Shown: positions 9,059 to 18,586, numbered from the stretch's first letter. The stretch: 64,000 bases of DNA from Treponema sp. (GCA_024402475.1 JAKSTQ010000005.1:62001-126000), one strand, 5' to 3'. Notes: generated from the letters alone by a model not told the origin. Program-made: numbers and translations.

Positions 9059-10192
9059 ATGCTTGAAGAATTGAAAATGCCTATCTCTGAGCTTAGAGAA
9101 AATATCAACAGTGTCTGGTCAGCAATCGATGCAGATACAATATACAAAAAAATCAGTGAGCTGGAACAGAAAACCGGTGAGCCGGGCTTTTGGGACGATC
9201 CTAAAAAAGCCGAAAAAGTCGTTAACAACATGCGGTCTTTAAGAAACCGTGTTGAACCATGGAAAGAACTCATTACAGAAATTGATGACATTCAGGCTAT
9301 GTATGACCTTGGAATTGAATCAGGTGATAATTCTGTAGAAGATGAAGTTAAACAGATGTACGATGCATCTCTTGCAAAATATGAAAAACAGAGCCTTTTG
9401 AATCTTCTTTCAGATGAAGTTGACTCATCAAGCGCCTTTTTGACAATCCATTCTGGTGCCGGCGGAACAGAAGCAGAAGACTGGGCCTTTATGCTCAGCC
9501 GTATGTACACCAGATGGGCTGAACGACGTGGATATAAAATTGAAACAGTAGACCTTCTTGAAGCAGAAGGGGGAATTAAATCCATTACATTCCAGATTAC
9601 CGGTGATTATGTTTACGGTTATCTTAAGGGAGAAGCCGGCATTCATCGTCTTGTAAGAATTTCTCCTTTTGATGCAAATGCAAGACGCCATACTTCATTC
9701 AGTTCCGTGTTTGTTTTCCCTGTGCTTGATGATACCATCGAAGTTGATATCAGACCTGAAGATCTTCGTGTAGATACATATCGAGCAGGCGGAAAAGGCG
9801 GGCAGCATGTAAATAAAACTGACTCAGCTGTCCGCTTTACACATATTCCTACAGGAATTGTTGTTGCCTGTCAGTCAGAACGTTCTCAGATAATGAACCG
9901 TCAGACTGCCATGAGCATTCTTAAAGCAAAACTTTACGAATACTACAAGGAACAGAAAGAAAAGGAAAATGCAAAATTCGGTGCAGAAAAGAAAGATATT
10001 TCCTGGGGCAACCAGATCCGTTCCTATGTATTCCAGCCATATACAATGGTTAAAGATCACAGAACCAAACATGAAAGCGGAAACATTCAGGCTGTAATGG
10101 ACGGCGATATCGATCAGTTCATGGAAAGTTTCCTTAAAGCAAAATGGAACGGTCTTCCTATGGATGATCAGGGCGAGGATGATGACCTTTAA
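9059..10192 (+). CDS. prfB: Peptide chain release factor 2
   Basis: A 377-residue class I release factor. The stop-codon recognition tripeptide SPF is at residues 202-204 (RF2 type, reads UGA/UAA) and the catalytic GGQ is at 247-249 within GGQHVNKTDSAVR. RF2 promotes peptidyl-tRNA hydrolysis on the ribosome. The reading frame is continuous from the ATG, with no internal UGA and no CUUUGA slippery site near codon 25, so the autoregulatory +1 frameshift used by many bacteria is absent. An AAGGA Shine-Dalgarno sequence lies about 8 nt upstream. Its end overlaps the next gene. Confidence 0.96.
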   Translation: MLEELKMPISELRENINSVWSAIDADTIYKKISELEQKTGEPGFWDDPKKAEKVVNNMRSLRNRVEPWKELITEIDDIQAMYDLGIESGDNSVEDEVKQMYDASLAKYEKQSLLNLLSDEVDSSSAFLTIHSGAGGTEAEDWAFMLSRMYTRWAERRGYKIETVDLLEAEGGIKSITFQITGDYVYGYLKGEAGIHRLVRISPFDANARRHTSFSSVFVFPVLDDTIEVDIRPEDLRVDTYRAGGKGGQHVNKTDSAVRFTHIPTGIVVACQSERSQIMNRQTAMSILKAKLYEYYKEQKEKENAKFGAEKKDISWGNQIRSYVFQPYTMVKDHRTKHESGNIQAVMDGDIDQFMESFLKAKWNGLPMDDQGEDDDL

Positions 10193-11846
10193 TCCTGGAA
10201 TAAAAAAAGTACTGACATTTTTCTCAATTTTTGCTTTGTCCCTTTTTTCAGTTTTTTCTGATACTGATAAATGGATTGTAGCAGGTCAGAAATTTGTCTT
10301 TACACAGGATATAAAGCGTTCAAAAAGTGAAGAAGCTGTTCTTGATGCTTTACCAAAACTGATTCTTGAACAGCTTGCAGTTAAAAATGTCAGAGTGATT
10401 CCTGTAAGGGAACTTTACGACAGAGAAATGGACGAACTTATTACAAAACGTCTTGAATATTTCCTTGAACTTTCTGCTGCCGTTAAAACAAGAGATTCAC
10501 TTGTACTGCAGGATTATGATGCCATGACCTATAACCAGAAGGTTAATGAGCAGAAAAAGAAAATTTCAAAAATACAGAAAAATATTGATAAAAATCTTGA
10601 AGAGCAGGAAGAGCTGTATAAAAAATACAATGACCGCAATGCAAAACCTTTAGAACCTGTTTCAGAAGAAATTGGAATTTATTCCGGAACAGAAGAAGCA
10701 CTTTTTGAATTCACTCCAAAAGAAGACGGCGGAAGCATTGAATATCAGAAAGACCGGGCTATTATAAATGCAAAAATTAACGGTCTTGTAACCGGTAAGG
10801 TTGTTACTTACGGTTCTTACATGGCAGTTACTGCTGATCTTGAAATTTATCCGGGTGGAATTTCAACCGGTGCAATAACTGAAGTAGGTTTAATTTCTGA
10901 TCCAAATCGTATTGCAACAAATATTGCCATGCGTCTTATTCCTAAAATTCAAAACTCACTTTCCTGCGAAGTTAAAGTTGTAATTAATCCGCCTGAATAT
11001 CAGAATAAAACACGACTTATAATTGACTCAAAAGTTTATAATAAAATTCCTGAAAAGCTGGAACTTCCAGGCGGTGTTCATAATATTACCGTTGACTGCG
11101 ATGGTTTTAAGCGCGAAAATTTTACTTATGGTTTTGGCTATGAACGGGAATATCAGATTGAAATTAATCTTGTCAAAGAAAGCCAGGTTGATATGGCAGT
11201 TGTCTTTAAAAACAACATAGAAGGCAATCTTTTCTATCGCGGCGTTAAGGCAGAAAAAAATAAAGTTCCTGTGACAATTAATCAGGATCCGGTAATCGGT
11301 TATCTTCAGACTGCAAGTGATAATACGATTTTTTATATGGTTCCATTTAATCAGCAGAAAGAAGGGCAGGTTGTAATGGCTGATATAAAGGATATTGATA
11401 TCGGTGATTACATAGAAAAGCGGCGAAGGATGATGTATATTTCTTACAGTGCCCTTATCTGTTCGCTGCCATTTCTTTTTTATTCGTACGGAAACTTTTC
11501 TTCACTTTCAAGAGGAGCCGCAGAAGGAATTCCTGTTGATCCTGTTGCTTTTGAAACTTACAGGACAATGTCATTTGTAACAATTGGAATAAGTATTGGT
11601 TGTGGTGCATGGTTTATTTATGAACTTGTCCGATATCTTGTTGCTGCAAATAAAGCACTTCCTGTTCAGACTTATCCTGTTAATACGGTTCTTGAAAATG
11701 CAATCTGGATTGATAAACCTCAGGAAGAAGAAAAAACTGAATCTTTGCAAGATGCCGGAACTGACTCGAATAAAGAAAATACAGTACCTTCTGTAAATAA
11801 AACTGCAGAAGAAAATATAGACACTAAAGCAAAAGGAAATAAATAA
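10164..11846 (+). CDS. Secreted/membrane PEGA-domain protein of unknown function
   Basis: About 554-560 residues depending on start; ATGs at 10164, 10179 and 10182 are all possible and none has a well-spaced Shine-Dalgarno sequence. A signal peptide follows (hydrophobic core at about 16-30, FSVFS before D33). Residues 122-156 form a Lys/Glu-rich coiled coil, 267-337 look like a PEGA domain, and two hydrophobic helices lie near 425-447 and 470-500, with an acidic hydrophilic tail. Probably anchored in the envelope facing the periplasm. The start lies inside the end of prfB and the stop shares a base with the ftsY start. Confidence 0.65.
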   Translation: MIRARMMTFNPGIKKVLTFFSIFALSLFSVFSDTDKWIVAGQKFVFTQDIKRSKSEEAVLDALPKLILEQLAVKNVRVIPVRELYDREMDELITKRLEYFLELSAAVKTRDSLVLQDYDAMTYNQKVNEQKKKISKIQKNIDKNLEEQEELYKKYNDRNAKPLEPVSEEIGIYSGTEEALFEFTPKEDGGSIEYQKDRAIINAKINGLVTGKVVTYGSYMAVTADLEIYPGGISTGAITEVGLISDPNRIATNIAMRLIPKIQNSLSCEVKVVINPPEYQNKTRLIIDSKVYNKIPEKLELPGGVHNITVDCDGFKRENFTYGFGYEREYQIEINLVKESQVDMAVVFKNNIEGNLFYRGVKAEKNKVPVTINQDPVIGYLQTASDNTIFYMVPFNQQKEGQVVMADIKDIDIGDYIEKRRRMMYISYSALICSLPFLFYSYGNFSSLSRGAAEGIPVDPVAFETYRTMSFVTIGISIGCGAWFIYELVRYLVAANKALPVQTYPVNTVLENAIWIDKPQEEEKTESLQDAGTDSNKENTVPSVNKTAEENIDTKAKGNK

Positions 11847-12718
11847 TGGCAAAAGTATCATTCGCTGAAAAATTAAAATCACTTTTTTCCCGTTCAAAAG
11901 TAAATGAAGATTTTTTTGAAGACTTAACTGATGCGCTTATCGAAGGTGATATTGGCGCAAAAACTGCAGTAGAAATTGTAGATATTCTTGAAAAGCAGTG
12001 TAAGCAGGAAAAAATAACTGATGAAGCTATGATTCTTGATTCACTTAAAACACTTCTTCTTTCGTATGTGAAAAAAGTTGAATTTGAACCTGTTGCAGGA
12101 AAAGTGAATATCTGGATGATGCTTGGTGTTAATGGTGTTGGAAAAACTACTAGCTGTGCTAAAGTTGCAGTTATGCAGAAAAATAAAGGTTTTGAAAACA
12201 TTGTTATGTCTGCCAGTGACACTTTCCGCGCCGCTGCAATTGAACAGCTTTGTTATCATGGCGAAAAATGCGGCGTTCGTGTTGTTAATCATCAGGATGG
12301 AGCTGATCCGTCAAGTGTTGTTTTTGATGCTGCTGAATCTGTTAAGGCTCATGGCGGCGGACTTGTAATTGCTGATACTGCAGGTCGCCTCCATAATAAA
12401 GAAAATCTCGTTAACGAATTGAAAAAAATCGACAGAATCTGTTCACAGAAATCTGATGAAGGACTTTATAAAAAACTTCTGGTTATTGATTCTACAACAG
12501 GACAGAATGCTTTGCGCCAGGCTGAAGTTTTCCACGAAGCTGTTGGCGTAGATGCAATCATTATGACCAAATATGATTCAACTGCAAAAGGCGGAATCGC
12601 AGTATCAATCGGTAAAGAACTTGGAATCCCTGTTCTGTATGTCTGCACAGGAGAAACTTATTCAGATATAAAAGCTTTTGATCCTGAACTTTATATTAAT
12701 GAATTTCTGGGACTGTAA
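11846..12718 (+). CDS. ftsY: Signal recognition particle receptor FtsY
   Basis: A 290-residue NG-domain GTPase: four-helix N domain at about 1-85, P-loop GVNGVGKT at 94-101, DTAGR at 177-181 and TKYD at 241-244 (the base-recognition motif, usually TKLD). It docks SRP-ribosome complexes at the membrane for co-translational insertion. The acidic A domain of E. coli FtsY is missing, as in many non-enteric bacteria. The ATG overlaps the preceding stop by one base (TAATG). Confidence 0.96.
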   Translation: MAKVSFAEKLKSLFSRSKVNEDFFEDLTDALIEGDIGAKTAVEIVDILEKQCKQEKITDEAMILDSLKTLLLSYVKKVEFEPVAGKVNIWMMLGVNGVGKTTSCAKVAVMQKNKGFENIVMSASDTFRAAAIEQLCYHGEKCGVRVVNHQDGADPSSVVFDAAESVKAHGGGLVIADTAGRLHNKENLVNELKKIDRICSQKSDEGLYKKLLVIDSTTGQNALRQAEVFHEAVGVDAIIMTKYDSTAKGGIAVSIGKELGIPVLYVCTGETYSDIKAFDPELYINEFLGL

Positions 12719-12727
12719 TTTTTAGGC

Positions 12728-13675
12728 ATGAAAAAATACGCGGTTTTAACATTTTTAGTTTTCTCATTTACTTTTATGCTTTCGGCACAGGAAAATGTTA
12801 CCAAACCGGTTGAAAATAAGCCAGAAGTAAAGGCTCCGGTTGATTCAAAAAAAACTGACGATAAACAGAACGCAAAAATTGATACAAAAACTGAACCCAA
12901 AGTAATTTCTGCACCTGTAATCAGAACTTATACTGATAGTCTTAATAACCTGTATCAGTTTTCTTACAAAGAAGATTTTGCAGAAATCTTAAGCCATAAT
13001 AATATCAGTTCCAAAGGCGGTTCATACATTGCATGGTCCAGTGCAGAAAATTGCAGGCGTCTTGTGTATGATTCAAAATCAAATCTGGAATATATTGAAG
13101 ACTGGGTAATTAAAGGAACGTTAAAAGAATCGTATCTTGAATCTGTTAAAAAATTTTCAAAATCCGGGAATGATACTGTAATCGAACAGCTGATTTACAA
13201 CAAAGAAAAACCTTCAAGCGTAATTACAAAACTTGATGCAAATCAGCGTGTACTTGAACGCCGCGAATTCATCATTAAAAACTATACGCCGGAAACTGAT
13301 TTATATAATTTTGACTGGAACAAAAACCGTAAAGTTGAATACATCTACGAATATAAATATGATGGAGAAGGCCGCGTTGTTTCTGAAACCATAACTCATT
13401 TTTCCTATGATTATAAATATTCAGATTATTCATCTTCTAAATCGGTAAGAAAAAGTCTTTATTCCTACAGACGCAAAGACTGTCCTCCTGATACTCAGTT
13501 TTTTGAAAACGGTGTTCTTAGAATGAAGACAATTTACCGGGACGAAAATAATTATACAAAGACAGTATTTTTTGACGGCAATGCAAGTGTAACTGTTGAA
13601 TATAAAAAAGGAAAAAAAGTTCTTGAAATATTTTCGATTGACGGGCAGGAATCTTTCAGGCAGTCTTATGAATAA
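12728..13675 (+). CDS. Secreted protein of unknown function
   Basis: A 315-residue protein with a signal peptide (hydrophobic core, LSA before Q21). A low-complexity Lys/Pro/Thr linker follows at 22-60. The remainder is rich in Tyr/Lys and short beta-strand-like repeats (for example YEYKYDGEGRV near 210-220 and YKKGKKVLEIFSIDGQ at the end), reminiscent of MORN or YD-type repeats but too irregular to assign. It overlaps the lolC-like start by 8 nt, so it may be translationally coupled to the lipoprotein exporter. Function unknown. Confidence 0.6.
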   Translation: MKKYAVLTFLVFSFTFMLSAQENVTKPVENKPEVKAPVDSKKTDDKQNAKIDTKTEPKVISAPVIRTYTDSLNNLYQFSYKEDFAEILSHNNISSKGGSYIAWSSAENCRRLVYDSKSNLEYIEDWVIKGTLKESYLESVKKFSKSGNDTVIEQLIYNKEKPSSVITKLDANQRVLERREFIIKNYTPETDLYNFDWNKNRKVEYIYEYKYDGEGRVVSETITHFSYDYKYSDYSSSKSVRKSLYSYRRKDCPPDTQFFENGVLRMKTIYRDENNYTKTVFFDGNASVTVEYKKGKKVLEIFSIDGQESFRQSYE

Positions 13676-14942
13676 AAGCTGGATTAATTTTGTTTCAAAA
13701 CGATTTTCTCTTGTTGACCATAAAGGAAGTACTGCCGTCAATTCTCGTCTTGCAACAGCCGGAATCTGTCTTGGTGTAATGACTTTGATTACGGTAATGA
13801 GCGTAATGAACGGTTTTCAGCATAAGTTCATCGATTCAATTCTTGAAATAAGTTCCTATCATGCTCAAGTGGAAAATTTATCTTCGGAAGATGAAAAAGC
13901 TCTTTTTGATTTTAATTCAAATAAGATAGTTGCTGCAGTGCCTTATCTGCAGGCGCAAAGCCTTGTGGTGTCTGAATCCGGGAAAGAAAGCCCTGCCTTA
14001 ATCCGTGCAATTCATCAGAATGTAATGGAAATGGATTTGGGATTTAAAAATGAAATAAAAATGGTGTCAGGATATTTTGCTCTTGATGAAGAAGACAGTA
14101 TTGTACTTGGCTATAAACTTGCAAAAAGTCTTGGAGTAAAGACTGGCAGTAAAATAAATCTGTTTGCAGTCAGCGGTTCTTCTTCTGTTCCTTTAATTAA
14201 TAATAACAGAATTTTTACAGTAAAAGGAATCTTCAGCTGCGGTTATCATGAAATTAATTCCATGTATGCTTTTATAAATCTTGATGCAGGAAAAAAAGTT
14301 TTTGGAACTGAAGATTTAATTTATGGAATCAAGATAAAAAATCCGGATAACTATAAAGGTTTTGAAAAACTAATTAAAAAGAAAATACCTGATATAAAAA
14401 TATCTTTCTGGGATGAATATAACAAAAGTTTTTTCAGTGCACTTCGTACAGAAAAGAATATGCTTTTTTTGATGACTGTATTGATTTTTATTGTTGTCGC
14501 AGTAAATATTTTTAATTCCATGCGAAAACTGGTTTATTCCCGTCAGATGGAAATTGCTGCAATGAGTGCGTTAGGCGGTAATAAAAAAGACATTCAGCTT
14601 ATTTTTGTTTTCCGCGGATTGAAAACAGGACTTCTGGGAAGTCTTCCGGGTTTAGTACTTGGAATATTTTTAAGTCTGAATGTAAGTAAAGTTTTTATGC
14701 TTATATCAAAATGCCAGTATTTAATTCAGTACGCAATTTACAGTATAACAGATCCGTCACAGAAACTTTTTTTGACGGAAAATCCAATGTATGCAGTTTA
14801 TGCATCGATTTCTGCACGGATGATTCCTTCTGAAATTATAATGATTACATTGTTTGGAATTTTATCCTGTGTAATTTCATCGTGGCTTGCAAGCCGTAAT
14901 GTACTTAAAATTTCCATATCAGAGGTTCTGCATGAAGACTAA
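13668..14942 (+). CDS. lolC: LolC/LolE-type lipoprotein-releasing permease (first copy)
   Basis: A 424-residue protein starting at the ATG at 13668, which gives the classic LolC/E beginning: a short cytoplasmic N-terminus, then helix 1 at about 27-47 ending in SVMNGFQ. A large periplasmic MacB-like domain (about 50-270) is followed by three C-terminal helices of the FtsX type. With LolD it extracts lipoproteins from the inner membrane. Longer starts upstream lie inside the previous gene and add a charged, non-family extension. The stop overlaps the lolD start by 11 nt. Confidence 0.85.
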   Translation: MNKSWINFVSKRFSLVDHKGSTAVNSRLATAGICLGVMTLITVMSVMNGFQHKFIDSILEISSYHAQVENLSSEDEKALFDFNSNKIVAAVPYLQAQSLVVSESGKESPALIRAIHQNVMEMDLGFKNEIKMVSGYFALDEEDSIVLGYKLAKSLGVKTGSKINLFAVSGSSSVPLINNNRIFTVKGIFSCGYHEINSMYAFINLDAGKKVFGTEDLIYGIKIKNPDNYKGFEKLIKKKIPDIKISFWDEYNKSFFSALRTEKNMLFLMTVLIFIVVAVNIFNSMRKLVYSRQMEIAAMSALGGNKKDIQLIFVFRGLKTGLLGSLPGLVLGIFLSLNVSKVFMLISKCQYLIQYAIYSITDPSQKLFLTENPMYAVYASISARMIPSEIIMITLFGILSCVISSWLASRNVLKISISEVLHED

Positions 14943-15639
14943 ACAGAATGTACAGTATATTGTTGATATTAAGAATCTTGAAAAAACGTTTGAATCAAAA
15001 AGCGAAAAACTTACGGTTTTAAAAAATCTTGATCTCCAGATTGAATATGCAAAAAAGATTTCTATTACCGGTGAAAGCGGAAACGGTAAAAGTACTCTTT
15101 TAAATATTATTGCAGGAATTGACACAGCAACTTCAGGATCTGTAATCTGCGGAAATAACGATCTTTTAAAAATGAAGGATGAAGATCTTTGTCTTTACAG
15201 AAGAAATTTTACAGGACTTGTATTTCAGTTTCATTATCTATTGAAGGATTTTACAGCTCTTGAAAATATTTATCTTCCGGCTTTAATGGCTGGACTTTCG
15301 AAAAAACAGGCAGAAGAAAAAGCTCTGGATTTAATTAATGAAGTGGGACTTTATGACAGAAAAAATCATCTTCCGGGAGAGCTTTCTGGCGGAGAACGAC
15401 AGCGTATTGCAGTTGCAAGAAGTCTTATCAATGATCCTCAGCTCATTCTTGCAGATGAACCTACGGGAAATCTTGATCCTTCAAATGCCGCTCATATTGC
15501 AGATCTTCTTTTTTCTATGACGGATAAATTCAACAAAACTTTGATTCTTGTTACTCATGATTTAAAGCTTGCAAAGTATGCTGATACAGTTTACAAAATT
15601 AAAGATGGAAAACTTTCAAAGGCAGGTTCCCGTAAATGA
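14932..15639 (+). CDS. lolD: Lipoprotein-releasing ABC ATPase LolD
   Basis: A 235-residue ABC ATPase starting at ATG 14932, with AGAGG as Shine-Dalgarno 6 nt upstream. Walker A GESGNGKST at 47-55, Q-loop near 99, signature LSGGERQ at 151-157, Walker B LILADEP at 171-177 and the H-loop (THDLK) are all intact. The length and the LolD-like region around YLPALMA fit LolD rather than MacB. It powers the adjacent pair of permeases in the inner membrane. It overlaps both neighbours (11 nt and 4 nt), a tight operon. Confidence 0.9.
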   Translation: MKTKQNVQYIVDIKNLEKTFESKSEKLTVLKNLDLQIEYAKKISITGESGNGKSTLLNIIAGIDTATSGSVICGNNDLLKMKDEDLCLYRRNFTGLVFQFHYLLKDFTALENIYLPALMAGLSKKQAEEKALDLINEVGLYDRKNHLPGELSGGERQRIAVARSLINDPQLILADEPTGNLDPSNAAHIADLLFSMTDKFNKTLILVTHDLKLAKYADTVYKIKDGKLSKAGSRK

Positions 15640-16985
15640 ATCTGAAAGGACCTGCATTTTATTCTTCAAGAATTTTATTTCCACGCAGCCAGAAAAAATC
15701 TACCGGTAATAAAAGTATTATTGGAGCCGTAATCTGCATTGCATTAAGTGTGATTCCTCTTGTGACAGTTGTAAATGTCGGAGATGCAATGATTGCAGGA
15801 ATTATGGAAAGAATGGTGAATCTTTCAAGCTCACATATCGAAGCTGTCTTTGTTCCTGAACAGGATACAAGAATTGATATTGAAGAGCTTGTGAAAAAAA
15901 GTTCTTTGTTAAAAGAAAATATCAGACAGATAAATTATGCATATCCTGTAATTCAATCTCAGGCACTTGCAGCCACAGCTAAAGCAAGATGTGGTGCTCA
16001 AATCCGTGCAATGGATATGTCATTTTTTGAATCAAGCCCGACTTTTGCAAAATATTTTACGATAGAAGAAACTGTGTCCCAGCCAGCAGATGATTTTCAG
16101 GAAAATGATATTCCCAAAGTTTATATCGGAGCCGGAATTGCACAGCAGCTTGGATTAAAGCCTGGAATGAAATTCAACCTTATAACCACAAAAAAGTCCG
16201 GGAAAGTAATTCTTCCTAAAAGAACTGCCTGTACTGTAAAAGGACTGATTTCCTGCGGTTACCAGGAACTTGATAATTTATGGGTGATTTTTCCTATTGA
16301 AAAGGCTGTAGAAATTTTTTCAACCGCCAATGTGCGTTCTTCACTTTTTATTGAAACTTCTGATCCGTTTAGTCAGCAATTGTGGCAGGTTCAGAACAGA
16401 ATCGAACAGCTTTTGGATTACGATGCAACTGTTTACCGCTGGGATGAATTGAACCGTTCTCAATACGAAAATTTTGTAAGTACAAAACTGCTGCTTGTTT
16501 TCATTATGATTTTGATTGTGGCCGTTGCCTGCGTGAATATTTCTTCATGCCTTGTAATGCTTGTTATGGAACGCTCAAAGGAAATTGCGATTCTTAAAAG
16601 TACTGGAGCGACCAATTCTCTTATTACAGCAAGTTTCCTTTTGTCTTCAGTTTTAATAGGTGGAGCAGGGGTTTTGGCTGGAATTTCAGCAGGAATTGCC
16701 GTAAGTCTTGGTATAAACGGAATAATTTTATTTTTTGAGAATATTATTAACTTTTTTGCTCAAATCGGTTATCTTATTAGTAACGGAACCCTTACGGATT
16801 TTAACCGCAAACAGCTTTTTGATTCAGCATATTATCTTGAAGAGGTTCGTGTAAACATTCAGTGGGCGCAGATTGCTTTTGTTTTTGCAGGAACTTTGTT
16901 TTTATCTTTACTTGCAGGAATAATTCCTTCCATAAAAGCCGGGAAACAGCGTCCCCGTGAAATTTTTTCTAAGGCAGGCTCTTGA
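15636..16985 (+). CDS. lolE: LolC/LolE-type lipoprotein-releasing permease (second copy)
   Basis: A 449-residue protein with the same architecture as the first permease: helix 1 at about 27-50, a periplasmic MacB-like domain (50-280) and three C-terminal helices. The two are clearly diverged, giving a lolC-lolD-lolE order as in E. coli; which one corresponds to C or E is arbitrary here. The start overlaps the lolD stop (ATGA) and the stop shares its last base with the mcsA start, so the exporter is fused by overlap to the mcsA-mcsB-clpC genes. Confidence 0.82.
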   Translation: MNLKGPAFYSSRILFPRSQKKSTGNKSIIGAVICIALSVIPLVTVVNVGDAMIAGIMERMVNLSSSHIEAVFVPEQDTRIDIEELVKKSSLLKENIRQINYAYPVIQSQALAATAKARCGAQIRAMDMSFFESSPTFAKYFTIEETVSQPADDFQENDIPKVYIGAGIAQQLGLKPGMKFNLITTKKSGKVILPKRTACTVKGLISCGYQELDNLWVIFPIEKAVEIFSTANVRSSLFIETSDPFSQQLWQVQNRIEQLLDYDATVYRWDELNRSQYENFVSTKLLLVFIMILIVAVACVNISSCLVMLVMERSKEIAILKSTGATNSLITASFLLSSVLIGGAGVLAGISAGIAVSLGINGIILFFENIINFFAQIGYLISNGTLTDFNRKQLFDSAYYLEEVRVNIQWAQIAFVFAGTLFLSLLAGIIPSIKAGKQRPREIFSKAGS

Positions 16986-17488
16986 TGCTTTGTGATATTT
17001 GTCATACAAACGAAGCCGTGTTCTTTGTTGAGCAGACAACTTCGAATACAAAACATAAATTAAATTTCTGTTCGGAATGCATCAGGCAGCATGGCGGATC
17101 TGCAAGCCCGGATGACATTTCAAAAGCCATAAATACACTTTTCAAGGAATTCTTCAAATCACAGCCAGATCAGGAAATGGTTTGTCCTGTATGCGGCAAT
17201 AAACTTTCTGCCATTATCACTCAAGGTAAAGCTGGTTGTCCTGAATGTTATGAAATATTCCAGAAACAGATAATTGCTTATATGGAAAAACATAAAATTT
17301 ACGGTAAATATACGGGACTTATGCCAAAGCGCCTTGCATCGTTTAGATCAGTTCTGACAGACCGTAATGATGTAAGAAAAAAACTTGAACTTGCCGTAAA
17401 AAATGAAGATTACGAAAAAGCAGCTTTTTACAGAGATTATCTTCATGCAATAGAAAATAAAGCAGTTACCAGTGCGGATGGTGAATAA
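16985..17488 (+). CDS. mcsA: McsA-like zinc-finger/UVR adaptor protein
   Basis: A 167-residue protein with paired CxxC motifs: CDIC near 3-6, CSEC near 31-34, CPVC near 61-64 and CPEC near 77-80, forming two zinc sites. A C-terminal UVR motif (about 130-162) is the region McsA and UvrB/C share for partner binding. In Bacillus McsA activates the arginine kinase McsB and stimulates ClpC. The ATG at 16985 overlaps the previous stop (TGATG) and is preferred to a TTG one codon earlier. mcsB follows after 2 nt. Confidence 0.85.
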   Translation: MLCDICHTNEAVFFVEQTTSNTKHKLNFCSECIRQHGGSASPDDISKAINTLFKEFFKSQPDQEMVCPVCGNKLSAIITQGKAGCPECYEIFQKQIIAYMEKHKIYGKYTGLMPKRLASFRSVLTDRNDVRKKLELAVKNEDYEKAAFYRDYLHAIENKAVTSADGE

Positions 17489-17490
17489 CC

Positions 17491-18576
17491 ATGGCTTTTT
17501 CATATGATGACTCATCCAGTGAAAGCTGGTTCATGCAGGATGGAACTGACCTTGATGTTGTTCTTTCCAGTAAGGTAACTCTTGTCAGAAATCTTGCAAG
17601 CTTCCCGTTTCCTTCTCATTTTAAGAATGATGATTCTCAGCGTGTCCAGAATATTATTTTTGACACTTTTAATCATTTTGAAAATCCAGAAATTTATCAG
17701 ACAGTTGTTCTTGAAGATGTAGATTCACTTGGTTTAAAAATTCTTGCGGAACGCGGCCTTATTGAAAAAGGTCAGGGAACTGCTTTAGTAACAAGAATTG
17801 ACGGCGAGTGCGGCTGTCTTATCAATTCTACAGATCATGTAAAAGTAAATGCCTTTACAAGCGGACTTGAACCTACAAAAAGTTATGAAAAATGCCTTAT
17901 AATCGACCAGGAAATTCAGGGGCGTGTTCAGTATGCCGCTTCTCATGACTTTGGATATCTTACTTCCAGCTTTTATGATGCAGGAAGCGGCATGAAAACA
18001 ACTTTACGCCTGCATCTGCCTTCCATGGCTTTTGAAAATCACCTTGACGCAATCCAGGAATCTTTACCAAAAGGCTTTGCTCTTGCTTCATGTTTTGGAA
18101 ACGGCGGAGTATTTGCCGGTGGCAGAGGCGGTTATTTCTGGCTTACAACTACAGGCAGTTTTGACGGAAACGAAATTGACCAGCTTGCAGGCGTAATGTC
18201 TGCAGCAAGACTTTTTTGTGAAATTGAACGAAAGAAAAGGGCATTTTATGCCGATAATAAACAGACCGTAGTGCATAACGCTGTCATCAGGGCCTATTCC
18301 CTTGCAAAATTCAGTACTTTACTTGAATTTAATGAGTCAATGGATATTGTTTCCTGCCTTAAATGGGGTAAAGACATGGGAATTATTGCCGGAGTTGAAG
18401 ACAATGAATTCAACTCGCTTATGTATCGTTTGCAGGACGGACATATAGAATTCCTTCTGAAATCCGGTTCATTTGATTTTGAACAGGATGTTGCACAAAG
18501 TCCGGTATTAAAAATACAAAGGCTTAGGGCAACGATAATAAAGAAGGCAATAGAAAAAATACAGTTTATTTTATAA
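17491..18576 (+). CDS. mcsB: McsB-like protein, predicted inactive arginine kinase
   Basis: A 361-residue protein that aligns along its length with McsB (phosphagen-kinase fold). Key residues differ from the consensus as I recall it: SSRxRLARN is SSKVTLVRN (26-34), so both nucleotide-binding arginines are Lys/Thr; NEEDHxRIQ is NSTDHVKVN (112-120), losing the catalytic Glu pair; the Cys of YLTSC is Ser (160); GTGLRA is GSGMKT (165-170); and the RGxxGE segment is CFGNGG (201-206). It is therefore probably a pseudokinase that may still act as a ClpC adaptor. It sits between mcsA and clpC, with clpC 10 nt downstream. Confidence 0.85.
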   Translation: MAFSYDDSSSESWFMQDGTDLDVVLSSKVTLVRNLASFPFPSHFKNDDSQRVQNIIFDTFNHFENPEIYQTVVLEDVDSLGLKILAERGLIEKGQGTALVTRIDGECGCLINSTDHVKVNAFTSGLEPTKSYEKCLIIDQEIQGRVQYAASHDFGYLTSSFYDAGSGMKTTLRLHLPSMAFENHLDAIQESLPKGFALASCFGNGGVFAGGRGGYFWLTTTGSFDGNEIDQLAGVMSAARLFCEIERKKRAFYADNKQTVVHNAVIRAYSLAKFSTLLEFNESMDIVSCLKWGKDMGIIAGVEDNEFNSLMYRLQDGHIEFLLKSGSFDFEQDVAQSPVLKIQRLRATIIKKAIEKIQFIL

Positions 18577-18586
18577 TGAGGGTTAT

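Noticed and set aside
13596..13667. Upstream start for the lolC-like gene
   Set aside because: It overlaps the previous gene by 80 nt and adds a highly charged stretch not seen in LolC/E proteins; ATG 13668 gives the expected N-terminus.
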